Source: M3007 sp037445225 (GTDB lineage Bacteria; Bacteroidota; Bacteroidia; Chitinophagales; Saprospiraceae). From it: a stretch of 64,000 bases of DNA. The DNA lies in NCBI GenBank assembly GCA_037445225.1, contig JBBIKW010000009.1:103265-167264 (forward strand), given 5' to 3'. Positions 26,786-36,261 of the stretch are shown here, piece by piece; position 1 is the stretch's first letter, and each line of letters opens with the position of its first letter. Position numbers and translations under genes: made by a program. The notes under the pieces were generated by a model, which saw only the letters and a program-made list of their open reading frames with translations, did not search any database and was not told where the DNA came from.

Positions 26786-27658
26786 CTACAGCCCTTCAAA
26801 ATGCCGCGGGCGAAGAATTTCGCGGTTGTAGCAGTCGAAAAACTCGCGCACCTCGTAAGTCTTGGGTAAGCTTTGCCAATCTATGTAAAAGCTGTTTTTA
26901 GGCGGAGAGGCATCGTAGTGCCCAACGACAATTTCCAATAAATAAGAGGAGTGAGAAGGAGTAGTCGGTTCCCGTATCCCGCCGAACTGATATCGGAAAT
27001 AGATGGGTAGACCGCTCTGCTTGTCTATGCCGAACCGAATATGGCGCCAGCGCGCCTCTTCTGCCTCATTTGCTTCTGTCGTCCAATCTGCTCCCACCAG
27101 TATGCAGGGTGTATTGCTGATGAGCGTATCGTCTAAGGTTTGGTAGGGAGGCGTTCCGAAATCCCGATTTTGGCCGTAGTATCGATTAACTGCCGGCGCA
27201 TGCAACAGCATAGGAATGAAGAAAAACACGGTGCCGTTTTGGAACAAGTGCACGTCGGGGTCGAGGCGCTGCAGGTCGTAGCGCTGGGCTAAGGTGTCGC
27301 CGTAAAGGCTGTACTTGTAGCGCCCATCGAAGACCACGCGAAGGCGGTGCAGGCTGGAGGGATACTGCGTTTCCAAGTCGGCTTCGTAGCGCAGGCCGGG
27401 TTTCCCGTCCAGATGTTCAAAGCGCTCAAACCATATGCGACCGAGATAAAAGATGGTGTCTTTGCTGTAGTGGTGCTTTTCGACGGCGCGAATATGGTAG
27501 GCGCCGTAGGGAATGCGCTCGGCGCTGTCCAAAGCGGCGATCAACAGCGGATGCCGCGTTTGTGAAAACAGCGCACCGCCCGCCCACAGGAGCAATGCCG
27601 CTGCGAAAAAGGCGCCCTTGCTTTTGCAGGGCAGCAACAGTTCCAATCCGTATCTCAT
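26786..27658 (-). CDS. Exported protein of unknown function, LolA-like appearance
   Basis: 290 residues with a signal peptide (FFAAALLLWAGGALFSQ). The mature part is mostly beta-strands (FYLGRIWFERFEHLDGK, RLRVVFDGRYKYSLYG, WRHIRFGIDKQSGLPIYFRY) in a pattern like LolA or the N-terminal domain of Bacteroidota TlpA-like proteins, but with no thioredoxin domain. No catalytic motif was seen. It starts 7 bases after the SH3 end of the M48 peptidase gene (or at 27664), so the two form an operon. Confidence 0.7.
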   Translation of the reverse strand: MRYGLELLLPCKSKGAFFAAALLLWAGGALFSQTRHPLLIAALDSAERIPYGAYHIRAVEKHHYSKDTIFYLGRIWFERFEHLDGKPGLRYEADLETQYPSSLHRLRVVFDGRYKYSLYGDTLAQRYDLQRLDPDVHLFQNGTVFFFIPMLLHAPAVNRYYGQNRDFGTPPYQTLDDTLISNTPCILVGADWTTEANEAEEARWRHIRFGIDKQSGLPIYFRYQFGGIREPTTPSHSSYLLEIVVGHYDASPPKNSFYIDWQSLPKTYEVREFFDCYNREILRPRHFEGL

Positions 27659-27665
27659 AAGCACG

Positions 27666-28744
27666 TCACTTTTGTTCTATCTGAACATATTTTTTGTCTA
27701 CCCATCCCTTCAGTCCTTTCTCATTCTTCGCCCAGACGAACTGCATCCCATTGGCTTGCTTAGCACAATCGCACAGAGCGTAATCGTTTCGCCGCGCAGA
27801 AACTGCCCGAGCACCTCGCTGGATGTGCTGGGGTAGCGGCGCACGTTGAGCGGGTCGCGGCGCGTATGCAAGCAGGCGTAGGTTTTTTTCGGATACTTCT
27901 CTGCGCATTTTACTACCACTTTGGAAGCCCTCCAATAGCGTCGAATGCATCGGAAGCGATCCTCCGACCACGGATGCGTTCGCACTAATTCGTATAGCCA
28001 ACGTTCTACACCCCAACTCGGCCTCGGATCCAATTGTCTAAGCAGCTGCATCACCGAGACGGCGCGCTCCGGGTCGTAACCGGCTGCATACATTAAGTAT
28101 ATCGCGGCAATGTCGGCATCTAACTCGTCGGATGGATTGCAATACTGCGCCCGATGTCGCGTAAAAAAAGAGCGAAGCTGGTCTAAAACATCGCCTCCCT
28201 CCAACTGCTCAACATATCTAATCAGACGAGCTATTTCCGCTGTGTGGTGGTTTTCATTGTGGCCCAACTCGTGCCCTAAAACGAAGGCTAGTTCGTCGTC
28301 CGTGGATAGGACATCCAAGGCGCCTGTGGTTATATAGATATTCCCACCCGGTATAGTAAAGGCGCCAAAAGTCTCGTCTTCTATGACATACATGTCGTGG
28401 TCGAAGTAGGGCCGCGCTAAGTGCGGCAGCAAGCGTTCGACAACGGCCTCAGCGCGTTCGTTGTAGGCAGCATCCTCTAAAAGCAGCGACATGAAGTGTT
28501 CTTGGTGTATGGCCTCCCCCATCTTTTTTTGCTCGGCGGTGTTGATGGGCCCTATTTCCCGCCGTACCTCGCGCTTCAATTCATCGCCGCATTTCTCCCG
28601 ATCTTCATAACTGCACCCTAAGCGAAGCGCATCGACTTTTGTTTTGAACGGAAACTGATAAAGTGTCTCCTCTTTGGGTAAGGGTTCTTCGCAAGAAGCG
28701 ACTACCCAAAGCAGCAAAAGCCAAGGAAAGCACCAAGTCAACAT
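27666..28744 (-). CDS. M48 lipoprotein metallopeptidase with frameshifted C-terminal SH3 domain
   Basis: The N-terminus is a lipoprotein signal (VVASC, Cys18). A peptidase domain follows with HELGH at 158-162 and a DELDADIAAIYLMYAAG stretch that supplies the third zinc ligand, typical of M48 (BepA-like) envelope peptidases. A bacterial SH3 domain begins at LNVRRYPSTSSEVLGQFLRG, but the frame then turns to nonsense and stops at 27710. One base change of frame near 27770-27785 restores a normal SH3 end (ANGMQFVWAKNEKGLKGWVD) stopping at 27666, right before the next gene, which supports that end as original. One base seems to be missing. The peptidase part is intact either way. Confidence 0.82.
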
Positions 28745-28764
28745 TTTGCAGTATTGGGTATATC

Positions 28765-30891
28765 TCAGTATTCCAGCAGCCGTTGAATAGCCTCAGCTAC
28801 CTTCTCGATAGAGGGGATCATCTCGCGCTCGAGCGTCTCGTTGAGCGGCACCGCAGGCACATTAGCCGCGCCTATGGTGCGCACAGGAGCATCCAAGTGT
28901 TCGAAGCAATTTTCCGAAATGCGAGCGGCTAAGCTCTGCGCAAAGGTGTTGTGCACAGGCTCTTCGGTGATGACCAACACTTTTCCGTGTCGGCGGGCCA
29001 ATGCAAACATAGCGGCCTCGTCTAAGGGGAAAAGCGTGCGCAAGTCGAGCACCTCAACGCGGCCAGGATAGTAGCGCGCCGCGTTCAATGCCCAATGGAC
29101 ACCCATGCCGTAACAAACAATGCCTAAGGATTCGCCGCGCTGTACAGCTTTCGGCTCAGTCGCTAAGGCTACCCGGGCTTTGCCAAAGGGCACTACATAG
29201 TCTTCATCGGGTTCGACGGTGCGCGCCGCCTCGGTACCGCGCACCTTACTCCAATACAGGCCCTTGTGTTCGAAAATGACGACTGGGTTGGGGTCGTAAT
29301 AAGCCGCCTTGAGCAGCCCCTTCAGGTCGGCCCCATTGCTCGGATAGGCGATCTTGATGCCGCGAATGTTGACGACAACGCTTTCGACGCTGCTGCTGTG
29401 GTAGGGACCGCCACTCCCATACGCGCCAATAGGCACGCGGATGATGCAGCTGACTGGCCACTTTCCGTTGCTCAGGTAGCAGGAGCGGCTGACCTCTGTA
29501 AAGAGCTGGTTGAGCCCGGGCCAGATATAGTCTGCAAATTGCACTTCTACAATGGGGCGCAGTCCTACGGCGCTCATGCCTACCGTGCTACCGATGATAA
29601 AAGCCTCTTGGATGGGCGTGTTGAAGACGCGGTGGTCGCCAAACTTTTCGGCCAAGGTGGCGGCCTCTCGGAAGACGCCGCCTAACCGGCGCCCTACGTC
29701 TTGCCCATAGAGCAGGCACTCTGGGTGGGCGCGCATGAGCTCTTCGATGGCGTACAGGGCGCAGTCTACCATCACCTTGGGCTCTCGCCCAGGCGGTTGG
29801 CGAACGCCACGCTCCGCCGTAATGGGCGTGGGAGCAAAGTCGAAGGTATATAAGTCCTTGGACTCCGGGTCGGGAGCATTCTTGCTGTGCTCAAAGTCGT
29901 CCGCTACCGTCTGGATGACCTCCTGTTCGATCTGTTGCAGCTGCTCTTCGGTAAAACCGCTTTGTAAGAGCGCACGCCGCAGGATAGGGTAAGGGTCGCG
30001 CTGTTGGTGCTCCTCTAAGTCGTCTCGGTACCACTCTTTGCGCACCCCTGAGGTGTGGTGGTTGAGCAGCGGCACGCGCGCGTGTAAGAGAAAAGGCCGG
30101 CGCTCGGTGCGGATCTGGTGCAAGATATCTGCCACGGTATGCCAGCACCGCACAAAGTCATTGCCCTCTATGCTGATGGCCTCTAAACCTGGGAAGCCCT
30201 TGGCGTATTCGGCAGCATTGGCTACGCGCGTCTCGGCAGCATTGGCCGAGATGTCCCAGCCGTTGTCCTGTACTAAATACAAGATGGGTAGTTTCTTCAG
30301 CACCGCCATCTGGAAGGCCTCGCTGACCTCGCCCTCGGTGACCGAAGCATCGCCCAACGAGCACACGACAACGGGCTTGGGCTGGTCGGGAGGCGGCATC
30401 AGCTCGGCTACCTGTTCGCGATACCAAAAGCCCAACGCCGCACCCGTAGCAGGGATAGCTTGCATGCCGGTAGCGCTGCTCTGGTGCGGGATCTTGGGCT
30501 TGTCTGGGTCGCGAAGGCTGGGGTGGCAATAATAGGAGCGCCCGCCCGAAAAGGGGTCGTCGCGCTTAGCCATCAATTGCAGCATGCAGTCGTAAGGGCG
30601 CATGCCGATGCCCAACAGCATGCTGTCGTCTCGATAATAAGGGTATAAGTAATCTTGCGGCAACAGCTGCATGGCCACCGCCAGCTGGATAGCCTCGTGG
30701 CCACGCGAGGTGGCATGTACGTACTTGGAGACAAACTTGAAGTTAGCCTCGTAGATCTCCGTCATGGCCTTAGCCGTAGCCATGAGGCGAAAGGCACGTG
30801 CTAAAATATCTTTGGGAAGATCGGTGCGCCGAGCCGCTGCTACTTTTCGACGGCGCCTCGAACGCTGGCTGCTGGTAAGAGTGATGGTCAT
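28765..30891 (-). CDS. 2-oxoacid dehydrogenase E1, fused alpha and beta subunits
   Basis: 708 residues. Residues about 25-345 are the alpha subunit with the thiamine-diphosphate motif GDASVTEGE...QDN (180-210); from about 370 on is the beta subunit (VMVDCALYAIEELM, LYGQDVGRRLGGVF, FNTPIQEAFIIGSTVGMSA, GAYGSGGPYHSS). Such fusions are common in Bacteroidota and usually belong to the branched-chain 2-oxoacid (or pyruvate) dehydrogenase complex. It oxidatively decarboxylates the 2-oxoacid and acylates E2 lipoate. E2 and E3 genes are not nearby. Substrate preference cannot be read here. Confidence 0.93.
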   Translation of the reverse strand: MTITLTSSQRSRRRRKVAAARRTDLPKDILARAFRLMATAKAMTEIYEANFKFVSKYVHATSRGHEAIQLAVAMQLLPQDYLYPYYRDDSMLLGIGMRPYDCMLQLMAKRDDPFSGGRSYYCHPSLRDPDKPKIPHQSSATGMQAIPATGAALGFWYREQVAELMPPPDQPKPVVVCSLGDASVTEGEVSEAFQMAVLKKLPILYLVQDNGWDISANAAETRVANAAEYAKGFPGLEAISIEGNDFVRCWHTVADILHQIRTERRPFLLHARVPLLNHHTSGVRKEWYRDDLEEHQQRDPYPILRRALLQSGFTEEQLQQIEQEVIQTVADDFEHSKNAPDPESKDLYTFDFAPTPITAERGVRQPPGREPKVMVDCALYAIEELMRAHPECLLYGQDVGRRLGGVFREAATLAEKFGDHRVFNTPIQEAFIIGSTVGMSAVGLRPIVEVQFADYIWPGLNQLFTEVSRSCYLSNGKWPVSCIIRVPIGAYGSGGPYHSSSVESVVVNIRGIKIAYPSNGADLKGLLKAAYYDPNPVVIFEHKGLYWSKVRGTEAARTVEPDEDYVVPFGKARVALATEPKAVQRGESLGIVCYGMGVHWALNAARYYPGRVEVLDLRTLFPLDEAAMFALARRHGKVLVITEEPVHNTFAQSLAARISENCFEHLDAPVRTIGAANVPAVPLNETLEREMIPSIEKVAEAIQRLLEY

Positions 30892-30949
30892 TTTTTATCC
30901 GAAGAGTTGCCGCAGAATAGCGGTGGAGGTGCTCCAATAGGGACTTGGG

Positions 30950-30957
30950 CAAAGTTA
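30950..30957 (-). promoter_or_regulatory. -7 promoter box TAACTTTG of the E1 gene
   Basis: Exact TAnnTTTG match on the minus strand, 58 bases before the E1 ATG at 30891. Confidence 0.6.
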
Positions 30958-31085
30958 AGCGAAGAGAGCCATATGTGGCGAAGAAGCAGGGGGCCTCTTG
31001 GGATATCAAATACCCCAGCGCAGAAAAAAGTTTGAACTATTTTTGACCGACTGCTGGCGCAAGGTGTTGAAATCTGCGAGGCGTC

Positions 31086-31115
31086 GCTACAGTTAGGGCC
31101 CTCCCTAACCGTAGC
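31086..31115. promoter_or_regulatory. Inverted repeat (hairpin or operator) between divergent genes
   Basis: GCTAC (31086-31090) and GTAGC (31111-31115) flank GTTAGGG (31092-31098) and CCCTAAC (31103-31109) around a CCCT loop, with one A/C mismatch. There is no T run after it, so it looks more like a protein-binding site or RNA hairpin than a terminator. Confidence 0.5.
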
Positions 31116-31303
31116 GCATTCCAGATGTATCCACACCGAACGACGGGGCAAAAAGTCGCGTAAAAGCACGAAATGCAGCTTCAGCGCTAAACAGAAAGGC
31201 ACCTCAGGTGCGTTTTTATTGAAAAGCGCTCTGCCCCTCTTCGGTAGAATACAATAATTAGACGCTTTTCCTTACTATCGCTGTGTTTAAAACATACCCG
31301 ACA

Positions 31304-34051
31304 ATGAACGCTTGCAAACGCCTGCCGCTGTACCTCGGTGCATTTTTGTTGCCGCTGGGGAGCTATGCCACACACAACCGAGGCGGCGAGATCCACATCG
31401 AACAAATAGGCCCCCTAACCGTGCGCGCTACCATCATTACTTGGACGCGCACCCTCAGCGTCAGCGCTGACCGCGACACCCTGACACTTTGTTGGGGCGA
31501 CGGCGTCTGCGAACAAGTAGGTCGAGTAAATGGCGGAGGAAAGGGCGTCCCGTTGAGCAACGAGGTGAAGTACAACATCTATATCGCTACGCATACGTAT
31601 GCGGGACCGGCAACTTACCGCATCTCCATGACCGACCCGAACCGGAATGCCGGCATTGTGAACGTAAACCCGCCTCAGTCGGAGAACATCCCCTTTCACA
31701 TCGAGACCATCTATAAGTTCTTAGACCCTCAATTCGGCGGCAGCAACACGACGCCTTATCTTCTTCAAGACCCCATCGACAATGCCTGTGTGGGTCGGCC
31801 GTTTCGGCATAACCCCAACGCCTTCGACCCAGACTTGGACAGTCTGTCGTATCGCCTGGGCATCCCCAAGCAAGCTATCGGCGTCAATGTACCCAACTAC
31901 AGCTTTCCTAACGAGATCGCTCCCGGCTCCAACAACCTCCTGCAGCTCGACGAACGCACCGGCGACATCTTGTGGGCATCGCCTCAGCAGACCGGCGAGT
32001 ACAACCTCACCATCCTCATCATCTCTTGGCGAAACGGCGTGCCCATCGATACCACCGTTCGCGACATGCAGATCTTTGTTTCCAACTGCCAAAACAACCC
32101 GCCCTTTATTGAGCCCATCGATGACCTGTGTGTGGTAGCTGGAAAGACCGTAGAATTCCCTGTGGTTGCCACCGACCCCGACTCCGGAAACCTCGTTCGC
32201 CTAACCGCATCCGGAGGGCCTATATCGCAAATCTATAGCCCGGCCACGTTCTCAGCACCGTCGACCTTCCTACTACCTCCAGTAACGGGTACTTTCCGAT
32301 GGCAGACCCAGTGCGAGCACATTTCAAACTTCCCCTACACCATGGTGTTCAAGGCGGTAGACTCTATCAACAGCAGTACGCCAAGGTTGGCTTTTCTGCG
32401 CACCGTCAACATCCGCGTGGTGGGCCCCCTCCCCGAAGATATCCAAACAGCGGCCCAAGCGGGAGCCATCGAAGTCAGCTGGGCCAAGCCCTACTTTTGC
32501 GACAACGCCGCCGATAACTACTTTTTAGGTTTTTCTGTCTGGCGGCGCGAGGGCTCTAACCCGTTCCCTCCCGACTCTTGCTCGCCGGGCTTGGCCGGTA
32601 AGGGGTATACGCGCATTGCATTCGCTACGCGCCAAGACAACAACGGGCGATACTTCTTCCGCGACACTCAGGTAGAGCGCGGGCGCACCTATTGCTATCG
32701 CGTTGTAGCGCTGTTCGCCCGCCTGTCGGCCGGAGGGTATCCCTACAACATTGTGGAAAGCATCCCCTCCCAAGAGGCATGCGCCCAACTGCCGCGCGAC
32801 CTGCCGCTAATAGTGCAGGTTTCCGTGGAGCAAACCAGCCCTGCGCTGGGCCAAATCGAGGTGTGCTGGACCAAACCCGTAGCCGGAGACTTAGACACTA
32901 ATGCCCATCCGGGCCCCTATAGGTATCAGTTGCTGCGCGGATCAGGCCTCTCCGGCGGCGCTCCACAGCCCGTGCCCGGTGCCGTATTTACGGCAGACAA
33001 CTTCTGGCAAGCCAACGATACTTGCTTTTTAGATGGCGGATTAAACACCGCCGCCCAACCCTATCACTACCAGGTCGCCTTCTTCACCAGGGGAGATTTC
33101 GGCACGCCCTTCGGGCGAACCGACGAGGCCTCCTCTGTCTTCCTCAACATCAAATCGTCCGACCGGGTTAACACCTTGACCTGGCAAGAAGACGTACCCT
33201 GGACAAACTACTCGTACACCGTGTTTCGACGCAACAACATCACCGGTCAATTTGAGCCCATTGCAACGACAATAACTCCAGCATATGTCGACCGAGGGTT
33301 GGAGAACGGCGTGGAGTACTGCTACTATGTCCAGAGTGCCGGCACCTATAGTATCCCGGGAGTTCGAGAGCCCCTGCTTAATCGCTCCCAAGTGATTTGT
33401 AGCATCCCTATCGACACCGTTCCGCCTTGTACACCCGAGCTAACGGTGAGCAATCTGTGCAACGGGGGAGCATCTTCGCCTCCCGACCCGCCCTATGAGA
33501 ACACCCTGCAGTGGAGCAATCCCGCACTCACTTGCCCCGACGCAGGCGACGTAGTGCGATATCGCCTCTGGTATAAACCTTTTTCCGGCGAACCCCTGGT
33601 TTTGTTAACCACTATCGAGTCGCCTCAAGTGACTACTTGGGTACACACGCAGCCGGAAAATTTGGCGGGCTGCTACGCCATCTCGGCTGAAGACTCGGTG
33701 GGCAACCAGAGCCCTATAAGCCCGCCCATCTGTGTAGACAACTGCCCGACCTACGAATTGCCCAATGCCTTCTCGCCCAACGGCGACGGCTTCAACGACC
33801 AGTTCCGTCCCTTTCCAGGATGGCGCTTTATTGAGCGCGTCGATATGCAAATCTTTAACCTTTGGGGCAACCTGGTCTACCAGACTACCGACCCTGCAAT
33901 CGAATGGGATGGTCGAAACACTGCCGGCAACGCCGTGCCCGAAGGGACGTATTTTTACCTCTGCAAAGTGTACGAGCGCCGCGTAGACGGTATCGCCCTT
34001 CGCCCTCAACCGCTCTCCGGCTACATCGAACTATACCGCGGTGGCCGCTGA
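31304..34051 (+). CDS. T9SS gliding-type surface protein with Fn3-like domains
   Basis: 915 residues from the ATG at 31304 (NACKRLPLYLGAFLLPLG signal peptide); an ATG at 31283 is the alternative. The mature protein starts ATHNRGGEIHIEQIG, a start shared by many Bacteroidota gliding-type proteins. A middle segment (VVATDPDSGNLVRLTASGG) resembles Ig or cadherin-like folds, and several Fn3-like strands follow (GAIEVSWAKPYF, GQIEVCWTKPV). The sorting domain has the full LPNAFSPNGDGFNDQF, IFNLWGNLVYQT and EWDGRNTAGNAVPEGTYFY. It is probably exported and held on the cell surface. Cys pairs are frequent. No partner gene lies beside it. Confidence 0.9.
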   Translation: MNACKRLPLYLGAFLLPLGSYATHNRGGEIHIEQIGPLTVRATIITWTRTLSVSADRDTLTLCWGDGVCEQVGRVNGGGKGVPLSNEVKYNIYIATHTYAGPATYRISMTDPNRNAGIVNVNPPQSENIPFHIETIYKFLDPQFGGSNTTPYLLQDPIDNACVGRPFRHNPNAFDPDLDSLSYRLGIPKQAIGVNVPNYSFPNEIAPGSNNLLQLDERTGDILWASPQQTGEYNLTILIISWRNGVPIDTTVRDMQIFVSNCQNNPPFIEPIDDLCVVAGKTVEFPVVATDPDSGNLVRLTASGGPISQIYSPATFSAPSTFLLPPVTGTFRWQTQCEHISNFPYTMVFKAVDSINSSTPRLAFLRTVNIRVVGPLPEDIQTAAQAGAIEVSWAKPYFCDNAADNYFLGFSVWRREGSNPFPPDSCSPGLAGKGYTRIAFATRQDNNGRYFFRDTQVERGRTYCYRVVALFARLSAGGYPYNIVESIPSQEACAQLPRDLPLIVQVSVEQTSPALGQIEVCWTKPVAGDLDTNAHPGPYRYQLLRGSGLSGGAPQPVPGAVFTADNFWQANDTCFLDGGLNTAAQPYHYQVAFFTRGDFGTPFGRTDEASSVFLNIKSSDRVNTLTWQEDVPWTNYSYTVFRRNNITGQFEPIATTITPAYVDRGLENGVEYCYYVQSAGTYSIPGVREPLLNRSQVICSIPIDTVPPCTPELTVSNLCNGGASSPPDPPYENTLQWSNPALTCPDAGDVVRYRLWYKPFSGEPLVLLTTIESPQVTTWVHTQPENLAGCYAISAEDSVGNQSPISPPICVDNCPTYELPNAFSPNGDGFNDQFRPFPGWRFIERVDMQIFNLWGNLVYQTTDPAIEWDGRNTAGNAVPEGTYFYLCKVYERRVDGIALRPQPLSGYIELYRGGR

Positions 34052-34080
34052 AAACTCCGCGGCTAAAGAGGCAAAGAGAA

Positions 34081-34296
34081 CTACTTATCTAACGGTTTCT
34101 TCTCCGCTTCTCGCATGCCTTGGCGAATCTCGTCCTCTACTGCGTTGCGCGCATTATTGAACTCCCGAATGCCGCGACCCAAGCCGCGCATCAGCTCCGG
34201 TATCTTGCTGCCGCCAAACAAGAGCAATACCACTAAAAAAATTAGGATAAGTTCCGTAGCGCCGAGATTACCCAAAAAAAGCAGTTGAAATGTCAT
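34081..34296 (-). CDS. tatA: Twin-arginine translocase TatA/TatE family protein
   Basis: 71 residues. A membrane helix (TELILIFLVVLLLFGG) is followed by the TatA signature GSKIPELMRGLGRGIREF with the conserved Phe-Gly before it, and a charged amphipathic tail. It forms the pore-like component that moves folded proteins across the inner membrane with TatC. No tatC was seen in the window. It is convergent with the upstream surface-protein gene (30 bases apart). Confidence 0.95.
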   Translation of the reverse strand: MTFQLLFLGNLGATELILIFLVVLLLFGGSKIPELMRGLGRGIREFNNARNAVEDEIRQGMREAEKKPLDK

Positions 34297-34375
34297 AAAT
34301 ATGTGCTTTTAAAAAGACAAACCGTAGAAGGGCTGCCGAGTGAGAAAAGTTGTCGATTAGACTGGAAAAGATGGG

Positions 34376-34383
34376 CAAAGTTA
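34376..34383 (-). promoter_or_regulatory. -7 promoter box TAACTTTG upstream of tatA
   Basis: Exact TAnnTTTG match on the minus strand, 79 bases before the tatA ATG. Confidence 0.5.
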
Positions 34384-34419
34384 CGGGAAAAGACCCGTTA
34401 AAAAACGGCGGAAATGCCA

Positions 34420-34427
34420 TAATCTTG
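34420..34427 (+). promoter_or_regulatory. Probable -7 box TAATCTTG before the Nif3-like gene
   Basis: One mismatch to TAnnTTTG, 30 bases before the ATG at 34458. It falls inside the longer upstream reading and supports the shorter start. Confidence 0.4.
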
Positions 34428-34457
34428 CCCACCTTAACACAACAGACGTCCCTGCAT

Positions 34458-35243
34458 ATGCGCGTAAGAGATATTACCGCCGTACTAGAAAACATAGCGC
34501 CGCTGACGCTACAGGAGTCGTACGACAATGCCGGTCTCATCGTCGGGCACCCCGATCAGGAAGTTAGCGGCGTCCTGTTCTGCCTGGACTCTACCGAAGC
34601 GGTAGTTGAGGAAGCTGTCCGCTTGCAATGCAACCTCATCATTGCCCATCACCCCATCGTTTTTCGAGGGCTAAAGCGCCTCAACGGCGCCACCTACGTG
34701 GAGCGCACCGTCATGCAGGCCATCCGGCACGAAGTGGCCATCTACGCCATGCATACCAATTTGGACAACGTCTTGCGACAGGGGGTAAATACCCGATTGG
34801 CGGAACACATCGGCCTGCAATATCTGCGCATCTTGGCGCCGCGGCCAGACACACTTGACACAGGAGCCGGCATGATAGGACAGTTACTCGAACCCATGGC
34901 CGAAATCGACTTCCTACAACACCTCAAACGCACCCTGCGCGCTGAGGCCGTCCGCCATACCGCTCTGTTGGGCCGTCCCCTCCAACACGTCGCCATATGC
35001 GGCGGCTCGGGCAGCTTCCTCCTCCCGCAAGCTATCGCCCAAGGCGCCGATGCATTTGTCACGGCAGACTTCAAGTACCACGAATTTTTCGATGCCGATG
35101 GCAGAGTGCTCGTCGTCGACGTAGGACACTACGAAAGCGAGCAGTTCACTATCGAACTCTTGCGCGATATCGTACGGGAAAAATTCCCTAATTTTGCGCT
35201 CCATTTGACGACCATCCGAACCAATCCGGTCTTTTACGCGTAG
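34458..35243 (+). CDS. Nif3-like dinuclear metal-centre protein
   Basis: 261 residues from the ATG at 34458 (RVRDITAVLENIAPLTLQES), which matches the usual family start; a longer frame to 34350 adds a basic segment that overlaps the promoter. Metal-site motifs seen: YDNAGLIVGHP, NLIIAHHPIVFRG, YAMHTNLDN, the AICGGSGSFLL loop and VDVGHYESEQF with the second metal-ligand His and Glu. The family forms toroid hexamers with two metal ions and is linked to GTP cyclohydrolase-like fold; the true substrate is unknown. The inserted PII-like domain found in longer members (about 365 residues) is absent. The zinc-ribbon gene follows after 66 bases, a very common pairing in Bacteroidota. Confidence 0.92.
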   Translation: MRVRDITAVLENIAPLTLQESYDNAGLIVGHPDQEVSGVLFCLDSTEAVVEEAVRLQCNLIIAHHPIVFRGLKRLNGATYVERTVMQAIRHEVAIYAMHTNLDNVLRQGVNTRLAEHIGLQYLRILAPRPDTLDTGAGMIGQLLEPMAEIDFLQHLKRTLRAEAVRHTALLGRPLQHVAICGGSGSFLLPQAIAQGADAFVTADFKYHEFFDADGRVLVVDVGHYESEQFTIELLRDIVREKFPNFALHLTTIRTNPVFYA

Positions 35244-35309
35244 AAACTGCACCGTAAGGCGTTCGGACTTTTACATCACCTAACATATTTGTCACTTACT
35301 CTCACCGTT

Positions 35310-36071
35310 ATGATGACTTCTGTCGAAGCAAGTATTGCCGAAAAGCTAATCAAACTGTGGAACCTGCAGCAAATCGACTCTCAATTGGATGAGATCACTG
35401 CGCTCAAGGGAGAACTGCCTATGGAAGTGGCGGATTTAGAAGACGAGATTGCGGGTTTGGAGACGCGCTGTAAGAAAATCCGCAGCATCATCAAGGAAAT
35501 TGAGGGAGAAATTGCCGACAAGCAGACGCGCATCAAGGAGTACGAAGCGTCGCTAAAGAAGTACCGCAAGCAGCTCGACGAGGTGAAGAACAATCGCGAG
35601 TACGAGGCACTCACCCGAGAGATAGAAATGGCAGAAGTGGAGATCCAGCTGGCGGAAAAGCATATCCGCCAGGCACGTGGCAAGATCGATGCGCAAAAGG
35701 AGATGTTAGCGATGACGGAAGCGCGCCTGGCTGCCCGCCAAAAAGATTTAGAAGTGAAGAAAGTCGAGCTCCAAGCGATCATCGCTCGCACAGAGGCGGA
35801 GGAAAATGAGTTGCGCCAAAAAAGCGCTAAGGCGCGCGAAGGGATCGAAGAGCGCCTGCTGATGGCTTACGACAAGATGCGCGCAACTTACCGCAATGGC
35901 TTAGCCGTAGTGACTATTGAGCGCGACGCTTGCGGCGGCTGCTTCAACGCCGTGCCGCCCCAAATACAGTTGGAAATCGGCTTGCACAAAAAAATCATCG
36001 CCTGCGAGCAGTGTGGCCGCATCCTCGTAGACCGCTCCATAGCCTATCCAAACGCTACCGTTGAAGCGTAA
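35310..36071 (+). CDS. Coiled-coil protein with C-terminal zinc ribbon (CT398/zf-RING_7 type)
   Basis: 253 residues. A long charged helical hairpin (about 30-185, with EALTREIEMAEVEIQLAEKH) is followed by a zinc ribbon with two Cys pairs (CGGC and CEQC). This is the layout of CT398-like proteins, often next to Nif3-like genes as here. Some members associate with flagellar or secretion ATPases, but a role here is not shown. ATG codons at 35310 and 35313 are both possible. A strong terminator follows. Confidence 0.9.
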   Translation: MMTSVEASIAEKLIKLWNLQQIDSQLDEITALKGELPMEVADLEDEIAGLETRCKKIRSIIKEIEGEIADKQTRIKEYEASLKKYRKQLDEVKNNREYEALTREIEMAEVEIQLAEKHIRQARGKIDAQKEMLAMTEARLAARQKDLEVKKVELQAIIARTEAEENELRQKSAKAREGIEERLLMAYDKMRATYRNGLAVVTIERDACGGCFNAVPPQIQLEIGLHKKIIACEQCGRILVDRSIAYPNATVEA

Positions 36072-36094
36072 AAAAACTTGGCATTCCTTTTGAA

Positions 36095-36130
36095 TATAAA
36101 GCCCTCAAACGAAAATTTGAGGGCTTTATA
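36095..36130. terminator. Strong intrinsic terminator after the zinc-ribbon gene
   Basis: Perfect 15-pair stem TATAAAGCCCTCAAA (36095-36109) and its complement (36116-36130), with the six-base loop CGAAAA. The 3' arm ends in TTTATA followed by TTTT. Confidence 0.88.
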
Positions 36131-36261
36131 TTTTAAAAAAGCGACAGCGTATCGAAAATTTTTAAAAAACTCTGTTAAAACGGTGAGCACTGTGAAAATT
36201 TTTCGTTTCTTGCGCTGCGTTTTTTTAATACTCACCCCCTCACTGACAAGTGTTTCCTGCC

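Larger units (their letters stand above)
30892..31303. other. Divergent regulatory region with a palindrome
   Basis: 412 bases between the E1 gene (-) and a surface-protein gene (+), with no gene seen. It holds the E1 promoter box (30950-30957) and a strong inverted repeat (31086-31115). Confidence 0.55.

Noticed and set aside
27666..28744. Programmed -1 frameshifting in the M48 or BNR genes
   Set aside because: No slippery heptamer or clear downstream hairpin was found at either shift point; single-base loss is simpler.
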